NCBI GenBank assembly: GCA_015489765.1
Contig: WFZC01000198.1
Span: forward strand, 1 to 64,000
DNA from: Desulfobulbaceae bacterium
GTDB lineage: Bacteria; Desulfobacterota; Desulfobulbia; Desulfobulbales; Desulfobulbaceae
Length of the DNA: 64,000 nt
Direction: 5' to 3'
Positions 10,401 to 18,111 of the stretch are shown piece after piece. Both the position numbers and the translations under genes were made by a program. The first letter of the stretch is position 1. Each line of letters begins with the position of its first letter. The notes beneath the pieces were generated by a model. The model searched no databases and was not told where the DNA came from. It worked only from the letters and a program-made list of their open reading frames with translations.

Positions 10401-10489
10401 TACGATGGTTCGAGGAACCCGAGGCCGGCGAACAGGCCCGGCTGAAGAGTTGCATCAGGCAGGTAGTGGCCGGGAGTAAAGAAGGATAA
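7445..10489 (+). CDS. Methyltransferase + kinase-like domain + coiled coil + GT2: candidate WbdD-type chain capper fused to a glycosyltransferase
   Basis: ATG 7445 (MSSDLINVND) is preferred to the track's TTG 7409. Near residue 95 VLEIGSGCGAISRF is a SAM-binding motif I. Residues 320-500 contain a degenerate kinase-like region: VMVKY could hold the ATP lysine, DLIPFN near 450 resembles the catalytic loop DxxPxN, and FFDQEW the metal-binding loop. Residues about 720-760 are charged and heptad-like. From about 790 a GT2 domain begins (ISVLLVTRD, LIVLDDGST). WbdD of E. coli O9a has methyltransferase, kinase and coiled coil and sits beside wzm/wzt; the same order plus a GT2 appears here. The methyltransferase and GT2 calls are strong, the kinase call moderate. 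Confidence 0.75.
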   Translation: MSSDLINVNDLVARRDGVYTLSAATDRFSYSDGSHEEEYIAQALRQAEDLSSLSRELQNYERDWASECHLSPTRANLYRAFDFSGVERVLEIGSGCGAISRFLGEQSLRLDCIEGSVRRAGITRLRCRDLDNVCVVAAPLQSLQLPRSWYDLVILTGVIEYAGLYSEGLDPDRAVIFMLERLLETLAPGGRIVIAIENRAGFKYLAGAGEDHFGRPFVGLSNYPLCKEISHQPGREGIRTWDRNQWRRLLAGLSGDIGCSWLYPFPDYKLTTVLLSSHFVRQHPDSTASVLSRIHSRDYISHWQPVIDESLFWQTAAATGTLEEFANSFVLVLYKSAEKKEASSLVPFDFVHFSGSGRRPEYRVMVKYRTGEELVQKKRLLEMAQPPPPGLVQQHLSDEPFLEGRLLSMFWTDRLRTCPGDAEIVDALFGEYYRFVCHCCEQGRPEELIDLIPFNILVDQAGKWHFFDQEWRLAKPVTPHFIFFRGIFYFFLENRDLFKSLCSRIGLVTGDDFLFYVLERFLYSSEFDLKEFVALEEEIQAAISGRSASGPFREALAAGFEAVDNGYPPENSVGLAWQGCERPLLPQNMVPVDGGQRLQFDLPVTFLKSPFFQIRLNLPKPWHDRVFVLEDFSLWLVSDDATTSALFPVDQDRVLPPLMNLTALVAVEESAAEPAFMVVDGPVQVFHLESVWHDSKEITLEETRVCCSFSLRFTGEKGTELRLRTLTEEHQRLESALYEKKIRLAAMEQSRLWKGVTLVRELKQYLLAFVRPKKNTRIMDTQSPESGDRPMISVLLVTRDLDPGELNDTLASLLAQSGPSWELIVLDDGSTNGATLAALKRVKDPRVRVHFLKKKRGIPAALNEGVRIARGQWLTFLGQFDRFHPDTLARAAGYLTDENVDAIFFDEEIIDRNCTVIHTRHRQDFGPDYDGQEDPLGPSLFIRRELVRGLGGFNSEVEGVHLFDLAMRALASGAVIRHGSETLYRLRWFEEPEAGEQARLKSCIRQVVAGSKEG

Positions 10490-10643
10490 GGATGAATTAA
10501 GTTGCATATTATTATCTCGTTCAGTACTATTATTTTACAGTGATTTTGGGCTATTTGGTACTAAACAGGAACTTTAGGAACAGATCATTTTCATCTTTTG
10601 TTGTGCCGTTAAGGCATGCCGGTTTATCAATCATTTCACGGGA

Positions 10644-11630
10644 ATGAAAAAATTTACAAAAAGACTGTCCTCGGTAAGCTATAGGCGTTTTGTCCAGGTC
10701 TTTTTTGCTGATGTTTGTATAAGATACGCTTTGGTTGCAGGGCTTCTGCTGGCGAATGTATTGTGTCTGGCAACGGTTGCCAGCGCCTATGAGGTTGTTT
10801 TAGGATTGGGTTCCACTGCCGGTGAGGCGGCAACGGCGGCCATGGGCGATCGCAGCAAGTGGCCAACCGTCGCCGACAACACCTGGGGTGTTCTGGCAAA
10901 TTATTACCCCATTGCTCTGTTACCGGCGAATCAACGGGCCGCCGTGCTGGCCAACCCAAGCAGGAAGCAAGCCATTGTCGAGATTCCCTACGAAGATATC
11001 GCCTGGAACAGTGGCCAGGGGCATATTTCCTCTATCGAAAGTTACGGCTATACAACCCCTTATCTTCTGATTCTCAATGAGGCGCATCAGGACTCGATGA
11101 TGACCAGAAGCGAACTTATCAGGGTAAAAGCACGGTTTCCCAATAAAATAGTCGTGATGAATACCCGGTCATGGGAGAGTGACAGGACACAGGTGCAATC
11201 CCTTGCCGATGTGCTTGACGGTGTCTGTATTGAATATATTCCCACCAATGTTCCTTATAATATCAACAGGCATGTCTCGCCGTTTTTTGAGTGGGCAGTA
11301 AAAAATAACAAGGTCATCATGTTCCTGATGCCGCCGCAACCGACCGATTATATGGGTACGAGGTATATTGACGGCGTCATGACAGCGGTAAAAACCATCT
11401 ATAACTACAACAAAAATCGTTTACCCTTCGGCTGGATGGCAAGCGGTAAGATTTTTTTTATTCCGGCTAATTACACCTACGGCACCAGCCGTATACCCTA
11501 TGTTCCTGAAACCGGGACAAATACGATCCTGGCCACCATGAAAAAACTCATGGAGATGCGGAAGGAACTCGATGCCCTCGGCAACAACGCTCCATCAATA
11601 ACCCCCATGTTACAGTTACTGCTGGACTAA
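10644..11630 (+). CDS. Secreted protein of unknown function
   Basis: A long signal peptide (ALVAGLLLANVLCLATVASA) is followed by a mature protein of about 280 residues. Internal phrases such as YLLILNEAH, DGVCIEYIPTN and VIMFLMPPQ resemble beta strands of a TIM-barrel glycoside-hydrolase-like fold, with acidic residues at strand ends. I recognise no specific family. The C-terminus is MLQLLLD, similar in character to the end of the SGNH protein at 37653 (LELLLLH). Its place after the exporter genes suggests a periplasmic role in polysaccharide handling, which is inference. Confidence 0.65.
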   Translation: MKKFTKRLSSVSYRRFVQVFFADVCIRYALVAGLLLANVLCLATVASAYEVVLGLGSTAGEAATAAMGDRSKWPTVADNTWGVLANYYPIALLPANQRAAVLANPSRKQAIVEIPYEDIAWNSGQGHISSIESYGYTTPYLLILNEAHQDSMMTRSELIRVKARFPNKIVVMNTRSWESDRTQVQSLADVLDGVCIEYIPTNVPYNINRHVSPFFEWAVKNNKVIMFLMPPQPTDYMGTRYIDGVMTAVKTIYNYNKNRLPFGWMASGKIFFIPANYTYGTSRIPYVPETGTNTILATMKKLMEMRKELDALGNNAPSITPMLQLLLD

Positions 11631-11768
11631 GTTTTCTCTGGACAGCAACCCCGGCAACCTCTGTCAAATGCCGTTATATACCCGGTATAATTGCCGGTCG
11701 GCATACTGGAGAACCGCGTAATATCCCTGCGGGCAAACCTTATCAATTTTGTTAATGAACCGTAAAGA

Positions 11769-12704
11769 ATGACCAAAAAAATTCAACCATATCTGCAGAT
11801 TGCCCGGTTTGACCACTGGTTCAAAAATGTGTTTATGCTTCCAGGCATGATCGTGGCCCTGATAGTTCGTCCGGATTTGTTGTCCCTGCCCCTGGCGGTC
11901 AGGATCACTCTTGCCGTTTTTGCGGCCGGCTTGGTGGCTTCAAGCAATTATGTGATCAATGAACTGCTTGATGCCCCCTTTGATGCCCTGCATCCGGTCA
12001 AGAAAAACAGGCCTGTGCCGTCCGGACGTATCAATAAATCCGTTGCCTATGCGCAGTGGTTGCTTTTTGCTGCCGTGGGCTTTGCCATCTCTGCCCTGCT
12101 GGGAAAAATATTTTTCGCCGTGGCCGTGACGCTCTGGATCATGGGATGCGTGTATAATATTCCACCGCTGCGAAGCAAGGATAAACCATATCTTGATGTC
12201 CTGAGTGAATCCGTGAACAACCCGCTTCGTCTGCTCATGGGATGGTATGCCACCGGCATTACTGTTGTGCCGCCGGTTTCGTTGTTGCTGGCCTACTGGA
12301 TGATTGGCGCCTTTTTTATGGCTGTCAAGAGATTTGCCGAATACCGCTATATTGACAGTCCTGAGGTGAGTGGCGCCTATCGTCGTTCCTTTGTCCACTA
12401 TACAGAAGAGCGTCTTCTTATCAGTATTGTCTATTATGCGGTGGCCTTTGGTCTTTTTTTTGGTATTTTTCTGATTCGATATCGTATGGAACTGATTCTG
12501 TCCATTCCTTTGATTGCCGGTTTTGTTGCATGGTATATTCACCTTGGTTTTCTTGACAACAGCCCAGCCCAGTACCCGGAACATCTCTATCGGCAACGGG
12601 GGTTTTTCTGGTACTGCGTTTTCATGTCCGTGGCCATCACCATGTTGTTCTTCGTAGATGTTCCTGTTCTGCACACCATTTTCAAGCCTACTATCTCTCT
12701 CTAA
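11769..12704 (+). CDS. UbiA-family prenyltransferase, decaprenyl-phosphate phosphoribosyltransferase-like
   Basis: About nine membrane helices with two acid-rich loops mark the UbiA superfamily. NELLDAPFDALHPVKKNRP near residue 62 is the first prenyl-diphosphate site, and SKDKPYLDVLSES near 135 the second. The wording, including ARFDHWFKNVFMLPG at the start and LLMGWYATG, is closest to the group that transfers 5-phosphoribose from PRPP to polyprenyl phosphate. The product would be a donor for pentofuranose residues. No DprE1/DprE2 epimerase pair is seen in the window, so the final sugar is open. Confidence 0.8.
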   Translation: MTKKIQPYLQIARFDHWFKNVFMLPGMIVALIVRPDLLSLPLAVRITLAVFAAGLVASSNYVINELLDAPFDALHPVKKNRPVPSGRINKSVAYAQWLLFAAVGFAISALLGKIFFAVAVTLWIMGCVYNIPPLRSKDKPYLDVLSESVNNPLRLLMGWYATGITVVPPVSLLLAYWMIGAFFMAVKRFAEYRYIDSPEVSGAYRRSFVHYTEERLLISIVYYAVAFGLFFGIFLIRYRMELILSIPLIAGFVAWYIHLGFLDNSPAQYPEHLYRQRGFFWYCVFMSVAITMLFFVDVPVLHTIFKPTISL

Positions 12705-12794
12705 TTTTTCCGCAACTACTTTATTTTGTTAATTTTTCTGGCGTGTCAGTGTGCCAGCCTATTATACCGAACCCAGATTATAGACTAAACAATT

Positions 12795-14492
12795 ATGACT
12801 TCAACGCGCCGCTCCTGGTTGAGTAACCAAAAACAATTTGTCCTGTTATTCAGCCTGTCTCTGGTGTTCAGTTTGTGGGTGACGATCATGCTGGGCAATA
12901 GATGTCGTTCAACCCATCTTAATATCACGGTTCAAGCCGATCAGACCGGGCAGGCAAGCCTGCAGATATTTTATGATTTCGGCCAGGGGTTTCAGTCCAT
13001 CGGCCATCAGGTATGCGCCGTGCGCAGTGGGAAAGGTGGTCAACTTGTCCGTTTTTTTGTTCCTGATCAAAAGGTGACGGGAGTACGTCTTGTGGCGGCT
13101 GGTTCCATGGAGATAGAGAACATTCGACTGGTCAATGTCCATAACGCCCTTATACGGGAAATATCTCCACATCTTTTCATTGCCACGGGTGGCAGCCAGG
13201 CGGATGTGGTGCAATCCGAAAAAGGGTTGCGAGTCGAGTCAGTCATGCCGTCCCCGGGAGTTGCCCTTGAGTACAATTCACCTCTTGGTAATCACTATGG
13301 ATTTCGACCTCTGTTCTGCGTTGTTGTGTTGGCGCTTACCTATTTCTGTCTTTGGGTTGTCTCCTCGCTGGCCGGAAAGGTATTAAGAGGGATGGGCATA
13401 CCCTCATGTAAAACCACGCCCGGTTCTGTTTCTCCTGCATTATCTTTCTGGCATTTTTTGCTTCTCTCAACAGGAGCGCTCTGTCTTGCCGGAGGTGTAA
13501 TGCTTTGGATTGCCGAAGGTTGGTATCATTCCGAGTCGAAGCAGCATGATACTGTACTTGAACCATATCTTTTCAAGGCCAATACGGAGCGAATTTCTAT
13601 TATGAGAGAACCCGGCAACCTGTCCCTGGCTGGAACTCTTTACCATCCTTTCCCGGAAACGGAGCAGGGTGATGTGATTCTTTTATTGCATGGTAATTAT
13701 CCGGAAGGAAGCAGTTTCCCCCTGTACAGGGTACTTGCCGCGGAACTGGCCAGGCAGGGGCACCTGGTTCTGACGATTGATTTTCCCGGTTTTGGGATGT
13801 CACCTGATCCGTTTGCCGCCGGAAGCGCGGCAGGTTTGGATCAAACCCATGATGTTCGTGCCGCCCTGCGCTTCCTTGAGGGTTTGCCTGCGGTCGGAAC
13901 CAGGCCCATTCATCTGATTGGTCATTCGATGGGCGCTGAGTCTGCTCTCCGTGTTGGCCTGAAAGAAGAACGGGTAGCTTCAATCGTGTTGATCGGGCCC
14001 CCTCGCCGGGTGTATCAGCGCTTTCATTATCAGCCGGATGTGGATTTATTCTGGAACTGGTTGCTTGATTCCAGAAAGAAGGTATATGCCGACAGTGAAT
14101 TACCCAGCTGGTTCACCAAGGAGTATTGGCGCAGGAAATGTCTTGCCAAGGATATGGTCCATGATCTCCCCGCCCTCGGCGCCTGGAGTCATAAGCCTGT
14201 TTTCTTAATCGAAGGGGAGCGGGAACTGGGTCATGATCGGCGGTACCTGCGTTGGTACTATTGTCGTATTTCCTGGCCCAAGCGTTTTATGACCCTTGTC
14301 GGGGCCGATCACGAGTGCAATGTTAAAAAAGAGAACGGTCGTATCATCTATGATCCCAAGGTGACGGATCAGCTCATGAGGACTCTTGATAGCTGGTTTA
14401 CCCAAGAGAGGGCGCGGCGAACCGGCCTAACGGATAGGGTTTTCAATCTGTTTCGCCGTGGTTTTGCCATTGATATGCTTACCGGCTGTTGA
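12795..14492 (+). CDS. Membrane protein with periplasmic beta-sandwich and C-terminal alpha/beta hydrolase
   Basis: A first helix (VLLFSLSLVFSLWVTIML) leads into about 130 beta-rich residues (LNITVQADQTGQASLQIFYD). Two more helices follow (residues 170-250). From about 270 an alpha/beta hydrolase fold begins, with oxyanion segment LLLHGNYPEG, nucleophile elbow GHSMG near 375 and a likely histidine in VGADHE near the end. An esterase, deacylase or acyltransferase acting on surface glycans is plausible. The gene overlaps the convergent epimerase gene by 14 bases. Confidence 0.72.
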   Translation: MTSTRRSWLSNQKQFVLLFSLSLVFSLWVTIMLGNRCRSTHLNITVQADQTGQASLQIFYDFGQGFQSIGHQVCAVRSGKGGQLVRFFVPDQKVTGVRLVAAGSMEIENIRLVNVHNALIREISPHLFIATGGSQADVVQSEKGLRVESVMPSPGVALEYNSPLGNHYGFRPLFCVVVLALTYFCLWVVSSLAGKVLRGMGIPSCKTTPGSVSPALSFWHFLLLSTGALCLAGGVMLWIAEGWYHSESKQHDTVLEPYLFKANTERISIMREPGNLSLAGTLYHPFPETEQGDVILLLHGNYPEGSSFPLYRVLAAELARQGHLVLTIDFPGFGMSPDPFAAGSAAGLDQTHDVRAALRFLEGLPAVGTRPIHLIGHSMGAESALRVGLKEERVASIVLIGPPRRVYQRFHYQPDVDLFWNWLLDSRKKVYADSELPSWFTKEYWRRKCLAKDMVHDLPALGAWSHKPVFLIEGERELGHDRRYLRWYYCRISWPKRFMTLVGADHECNVKKENGRIIYDPKVTDQLMRTLDSWFTQERARRTGLTDRVFNLFRRGFAIDMLTGC

Positions 14493-15498
14493 GCAATTTT
14501 TTATAATCGGTCAACCCCTGTTCCAGGGTATACCGAGGGGTGAAGGCAAGCAGTTTTTTGGATTTGCTGATATCAAACCCGTTGTCCGTGTTAAAAAATT
14601 CAAGGGTTCTTCGTGAGATAGGTGGTTCCTTACCCAGCGCGGTAAAACATGCCTCGGAAACGGTGGCAATGAGTACGCCCAGGGGATAGGGCAAGGTAAG
14701 TAATGGACCAGGCAATTCCAGGACCCGGGAAAAGGTATTGACCAGTTCCCTGGTGGTGACAATCTCGTCTCCGCCGATGATCATCATTTCGCCCACTGGT
14801 TCATCCCGTGTCATGGCCAGCCGGAAACTCTCCAGCATATCCTTGATATACATGGGATGCCGTTTGTTGAGTCCCTTGCCGATCATGATAAAACGGCGTT
14901 TTTTCAGCATCCGATGGAGTTTGGCCGTACGCGGACATCCGGCGCCATAGATCCAGGCCGGTCGCAAGATGACATATTCCATGTCGCAGGCCTCGCAGAC
15001 GCGTTGTACCTCCTGTTCACCGGCCAGCTTGGTCTCGCCGTAGATGGACTGGGGGTGACAGGGGGTCTGTTCGTCGGCTGGGATAGTTGTCAGCTTGCCG
15101 TACGCCCCCACCGAACTGATATGTATAAAACGGCGTACTCCGGCCTGGTGTGCTTTTTCCAGCAGTGTGCGCAGGCCGTGAACGTTGATATCCCAGTATT
15201 CCTTTTCATCCAGACTGATCTGCAGGTGGGCGCTGGCCAGATGAAAAATTACTGTTTTGCCGGCCAGGGCCCGCTCGGTTTTCTCCCAGTCGCGAAAGTC
15301 ATGGCACAGTTTCGTAAAGCGGGGCACGGAACCGTCTGCTGTGTGTTGCGGGAAATGGACATCCATTCCGTCCACTCTGTGCCCCAGATCATGAAAATAG
15401 TTGGCCACATGATAGCCGAGAAACCCGCCGGCGCCGGTAACCAGAATGTTTTCCTTGTGCTGTTGCATGCTGTCGGCGTTCAGGTTTTCAGACATCAC
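14479..15498 (-). CDS. NAD-dependent epimerase/dehydratase (extended SDR)
   Basis: ILVTGAGGFLGYHVANYF near residue 20 is the NAD-binding motif and YGETKLAGE near 150 holds the YxxxK catalytic pair, with a preceding serine in HISSVGAYG. The 339-residue length fits sugar-nucleotide epimerases or the related 3-beta-hydroxysteroid-dehydrogenase-like branch; RRTLEFFNTDNGFDISKSK near the end leans to the latter. It is the last gene of the minus-strand block and overlaps the upstream methyltransferase gene by 11 bases. The substrate is unknown, possibly a polyprenyl-linked or nucleotide sugar. Confidence 0.82.
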   Translation of the reverse strand: MMSENLNADSMQQHKENILVTGAGGFLGYHVANYFHDLGHRVDGMDVHFPQHTADGSVPRFTKLCHDFRDWEKTERALAGKTVIFHLASAHLQISLDEKEYWDINVHGLRTLLEKAHQAGVRRFIHISSVGAYGKLTTIPADEQTPCHPQSIYGETKLAGEQEVQRVCEACDMEYVILRPAWIYGAGCPRTAKLHRMLKKRRFIMIGKGLNKRHPMYIKDMLESFRLAMTRDEPVGEMMIIGGDEIVTTRELVNTFSRVLELPGPLLTLPYPLGVLIATVSEACFTALGKEPPISRRTLEFFNTDNGFDISKSKKLLAFTPRYTLEQGLTDYKKLLNSR

Positions 15499-16309
15499 GG
15501 CGTCCCTCCATCATGGTCACATATCCTTCACTGCCGACAAGAAGGGTATCGAGAAAGGAAACGGCCTTGAAAAATGGATAGACAAGAGCATACATGCGGT
15601 AGGTTTTTTCCACGGATTTGAGCTGCTCCTCGGTGGCCGGAGCAATGGTGCCTTCCTTGACAGCGGCCTTGCTCTTCTTTGCCAGGACCTTGACATAGAG
15701 AAAGTTGATGGTCAGTTCGACCATTTCAGTGAAGAAACGAGAAAAGGTCACCTTGCGCATTGGGGTGAAGCCGGCGCCGGTCATGATCGGAGTCAGTTCG
15801 GCAATGGTCAGGCCATCCCGCACATGTCCATAGGCTTCCTTGGTCATGCCGACAAGGTTTTTCAGCTTGTTGACCAGCTTTTTCTGATCGCCGCCGGGTA
15901 TGGTAATGATGACCTGCCCGCCAACCTTGCAGATCCTGTGTAATTCCAGGGTAAAGATATTCGGATCTTCAATATGTTCCAGGCAGTCAATGGACACCAC
16001 CCTGTCAAAGGTCTGATCCGGATAATCCAGGTGATCAAAGGAACAGAGTTTTACCTCGTCACCAAGCAGCTGGCGCATCTCTTCAATGGACTGGGTTTCC
16101 AGTTCCGCCCAGGACCATTTCCCGCCCAACTGGCGAAGAAAATAATTCATGGCGCCGTTGTTATCGCCACAGGTGACCAGGAGACATTGTTCCTGTGGCC
16201 CGATGTCGCTCAGGAGATTGCGCAAATGCTTGAGCCGCATCTGTTTTTTAAGTGTTTTGCGAAACATCCTGATCTGCCAGGGCGGTTGTTGGTTTTGTTT
16301 GGTATCCAT
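15488..16309 (-). CDS. Class I SAM-dependent methyltransferase
   Basis: LLVTCGDNNGAMNYFLRQL is a degenerate motif I, followed by FDRVVSIDCLEHIEDPN and a post-motif strand VGGQVIITIPGG, the order of class I enzymes. ATG 16309 (MDTKQNQQPP) is preferred; the track extends to a TTG at 16393 without better support. It probably methylates a sugar or lipid-linked intermediate of the polysaccharide. The start lies downstream of the 107-bp palindrome that separates it from the GlpD-like gene. Confidence 0.78.
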   Translation of the reverse strand: MDTKQNQQPPWQIRMFRKTLKKQMRLKHLRNLLSDIGPQEQCLLVTCGDNNGAMNYFLRQLGGKWSWAELETQSIEEMRQLLGDEVKLCSFDHLDYPDQTFDRVVSIDCLEHIEDPNIFTLELHRICKVGGQVIITIPGGDQKKLVNKLKNLVGMTKEAYGHVRDGLTIAELTPIMTGAGFTPMRKVTFSRFFTEMVELTINFLYVKVLAKKSKAAVKEGTIAPATEEQLKSVEKTYRMYALVYPFFKAVSFLDTLLVGSEGYVTMMEGRRDV

Positions 16310-16464
16310 AGATTTAAAAAGAAAGGTGTTAGGGTAAAGAAGGTCGGCTGTACGGGAAATCATGTGGACGGAGTTTGTCTTGTCCGCAACCAAATCCCAA
16401 GGCAGCCAAAAGATGGTAACTGATCACAGGATTTGTAACCATATGTTTTCATATACCTTAAATG

Positions 16465-16573
16465 TGTAAGTGGTCAGGGGTGCCGTAGATTCGTGCAGGC
16501 GCGACTGGTCGCTATAGCCCACTATGCGGGCAGTCGCGACCGTGCGAAGATGCGGTGCCCCTGACTACTTACA
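16465..16573. repeat. 107-bp near-perfect palindromic element
   Basis: GTAAGTGGTCAGGGGTGCCG at the left is matched in inverted orientation by CGGTGCCCCTGACTACTTAC at the right. The arms continue inward (TTCGTGCAGGCGCGACTG against CAGTCGCGACCGTGCGAA) to a GC-rich centre, so almost the whole element can fold into one long hairpin. It lies between two minus-strand genes in an otherwise empty 290-base gap. It may act as a terminator or RNA-stability element, or be a palindromic repeat of the REP/MITE type. No second copy is seen in the window. Confidence 0.8.
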
Positions 16574-16602
16574 AAAGATGGTATCCTGTTTGTTGACCAG
16601 TG

Positions 16603-18111
16603 TCAATAATGCCTGGAATTCCGCCTCTGAAAATAGTCACGCAGCAGTTCTATTTCCCGCTGTTCACGATCAGTGTTCCAGCCAAAGACCCGGGCCAGCA
16701 CAGGAGCTGTCCGCAGCGCCCTGGCCGGGTTGTCTCCAATGGTGGTGCGCCGCAGGATCAGGTCGTCGAGATGGACGACACTTTGAGCCTGAATGATTGA
16801 TTCGATTTGTTGCCGCCAGCTCCGGTCATGCTCATGGGGTTGCCAGTCCCAGGCAAAACGTCCGGGATGGGTAAAACTGCAGTCGCCCATCTCCCGGTTT
16901 TGAACAGGTTTGTCGTCGGGAAAGATAGTCTTCAGGGTTTTTTGCGCCACCTTGCGGGCGGTGGTAAACTTGATGCCCGAGACGGTGTACAGGCCGCGGG
17001 GTCCGCCGTTTGCGCCATGGTCCTTAATGACTTCCCGAACAGTCAGGGTATTGCCGCCCTGCTTTTTCACCGGCAGCAGGCCGCTGTAGATGTGGAGAAT
17101 GTCATTGGTGGTCAGTTCCAGGCCGGGAACGGCATGGTTGAGATGGTCGAGATAGCGTTGGACGGACTCCTGTTCCGGCATAGGGGTATCGCTGACTCCC
17201 GGCCATGGTTCATGAATGGTGCCGCCCATGATCAGGCCATGCCAGCCATGGAGAAAATACATGCGCGCATCGGGCAGATCCGGTTTTACCGCCAGGGAAT
17301 GGCTGGAAAGTGCAGGCCGGTTAAAGAGGATGTTCCAGGCAATGGAATAGCGAAACAGGGCTGGATCGTCCCGGTCAAAATTTTTGGCCAGTTCCCGGCA
17401 CCAGGGGCCGGCGGCATTGATGACTCGATCGGCTCGGAACCGGTAATGCTGTCCGGATTCCGTGTCCACGGCCTCCACACCGCGGACCATATTGTTTTCC
17501 CTGATCAAGCCGGTGACCCTGGTATAGTTGAGGGCGCTGGCGCCGGCCTGACAGGCCTGGGCCAGCATCTCCATGATAACCAGTTGCGAGGAGGGCATGC
17601 CGCCGTCATACCAGAGCGCTCCCCCCTTAAGCCCCTTGCGGTTGACTGACGGAAAAAGACGAATGACCTCTTCCGGTTTCAGCACCCGCCCGGCCGGCAA
17701 CCGCTGCTCCTGATCTATTCCACGGTTGCGGTGCATGGAGAGGAGATCGTTCAGGGCCAAGGCAATACGGAAAACAGCGGGCCGGTACATTCCATTGCCA
17801 TAAAGCGGCATCAGGCAGGGCAGCGGTGTCACCAGGCCAGGGAACCGTTGCATGAACCAGCGTCGTTCCCCCACGGATTCAAAAAATCGCGGCAAATCCA
17901 TCTTTTGCAGATAGCGGAGCCCGCCATGGACCGTGCGCAGCGAGTTATAGGATGTTGCCCAGCCAAAGTCCTTTTGGTCAATGAGCAGGCAGGAATGGCC
18001 GGCTTCGGCGCTGACCAGGGCCAGGGCAACGCCATATACCCCGGCCCCGATGATGATCAGGTCAAACTGTCGGCTTTCGGCCGCCTGGTGATCTCTATTG
18101 ATGGTTATCAT
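16603..18111 (-). CDS. FAD-dependent glycerol-3-phosphate dehydrogenase-like oxidoreductase (GlpD/GlpA family)
   Basis: The N-terminus has the FAD motif DLIIIGAGVYGVALALVSAEAG with an acidic end of the second strand (LLIDQKDF). The GlpD signature SLRTVHGGLRYLQ follows, and later RVINAAGPWCRELA and SGIKFTTARKVA match the family. Canonical members oxidise glycerol-3-phosphate to dihydroxyacetone phosphate at the membrane. Its place between an asparagine synthase and a methyltransferase in a polysaccharide locus suggests action on a glycerol-phosphate-like or sugar-derived hydroxy acid instead, which is inference. It overlaps the asparagine synthase gene by four bases. Confidence 0.82.
   Translation of the reverse strand: MITINRDHQAAESRQFDLIIIGAGVYGVALALVSAEAGHSCLLIDQKDFGWATSYNSLRTVHGGLRYLQKMDLPRFFESVGERRWFMQRFPGLVTPLPCLMPLYGNGMYRPAVFRIALALNDLLSMHRNRGIDQEQRLPAGRVLKPEEVIRLFPSVNRKGLKGGALWYDGGMPSSQLVIMEMLAQACQAGASALNYTRVTGLIRENNMVRGVEAVDTESGQHYRFRADRVINAAGPWCRELAKNFDRDDPALFRYSIAWNILFNRPALSSHSLAVKPDLPDARMYFLHGWHGLIMGGTIHEPWPGVSDTPMPEQESVQRYLDHLNHAVPGLELTTNDILHIYSGLLPVKKQGGNTLTVREVIKDHGANGGPRGLYTVSGIKFTTARKVAQKTLKTIFPDDKPVQNREMGDCSFTHPGRFAWDWQPHEHDRSWRQQIESIIQAQSVVHLDDLILRRTTIGDNPARALRTAPVLARVFGWNTDREQREIELLRDYFQRRNSRHY

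Noticed and set aside
15446-15943. 165-aa plus-strand ORF opposite the methyltransferase
   Set aside because: Antisense shadow; the minus-strand frame has clear SAM-methyltransferase motifs.
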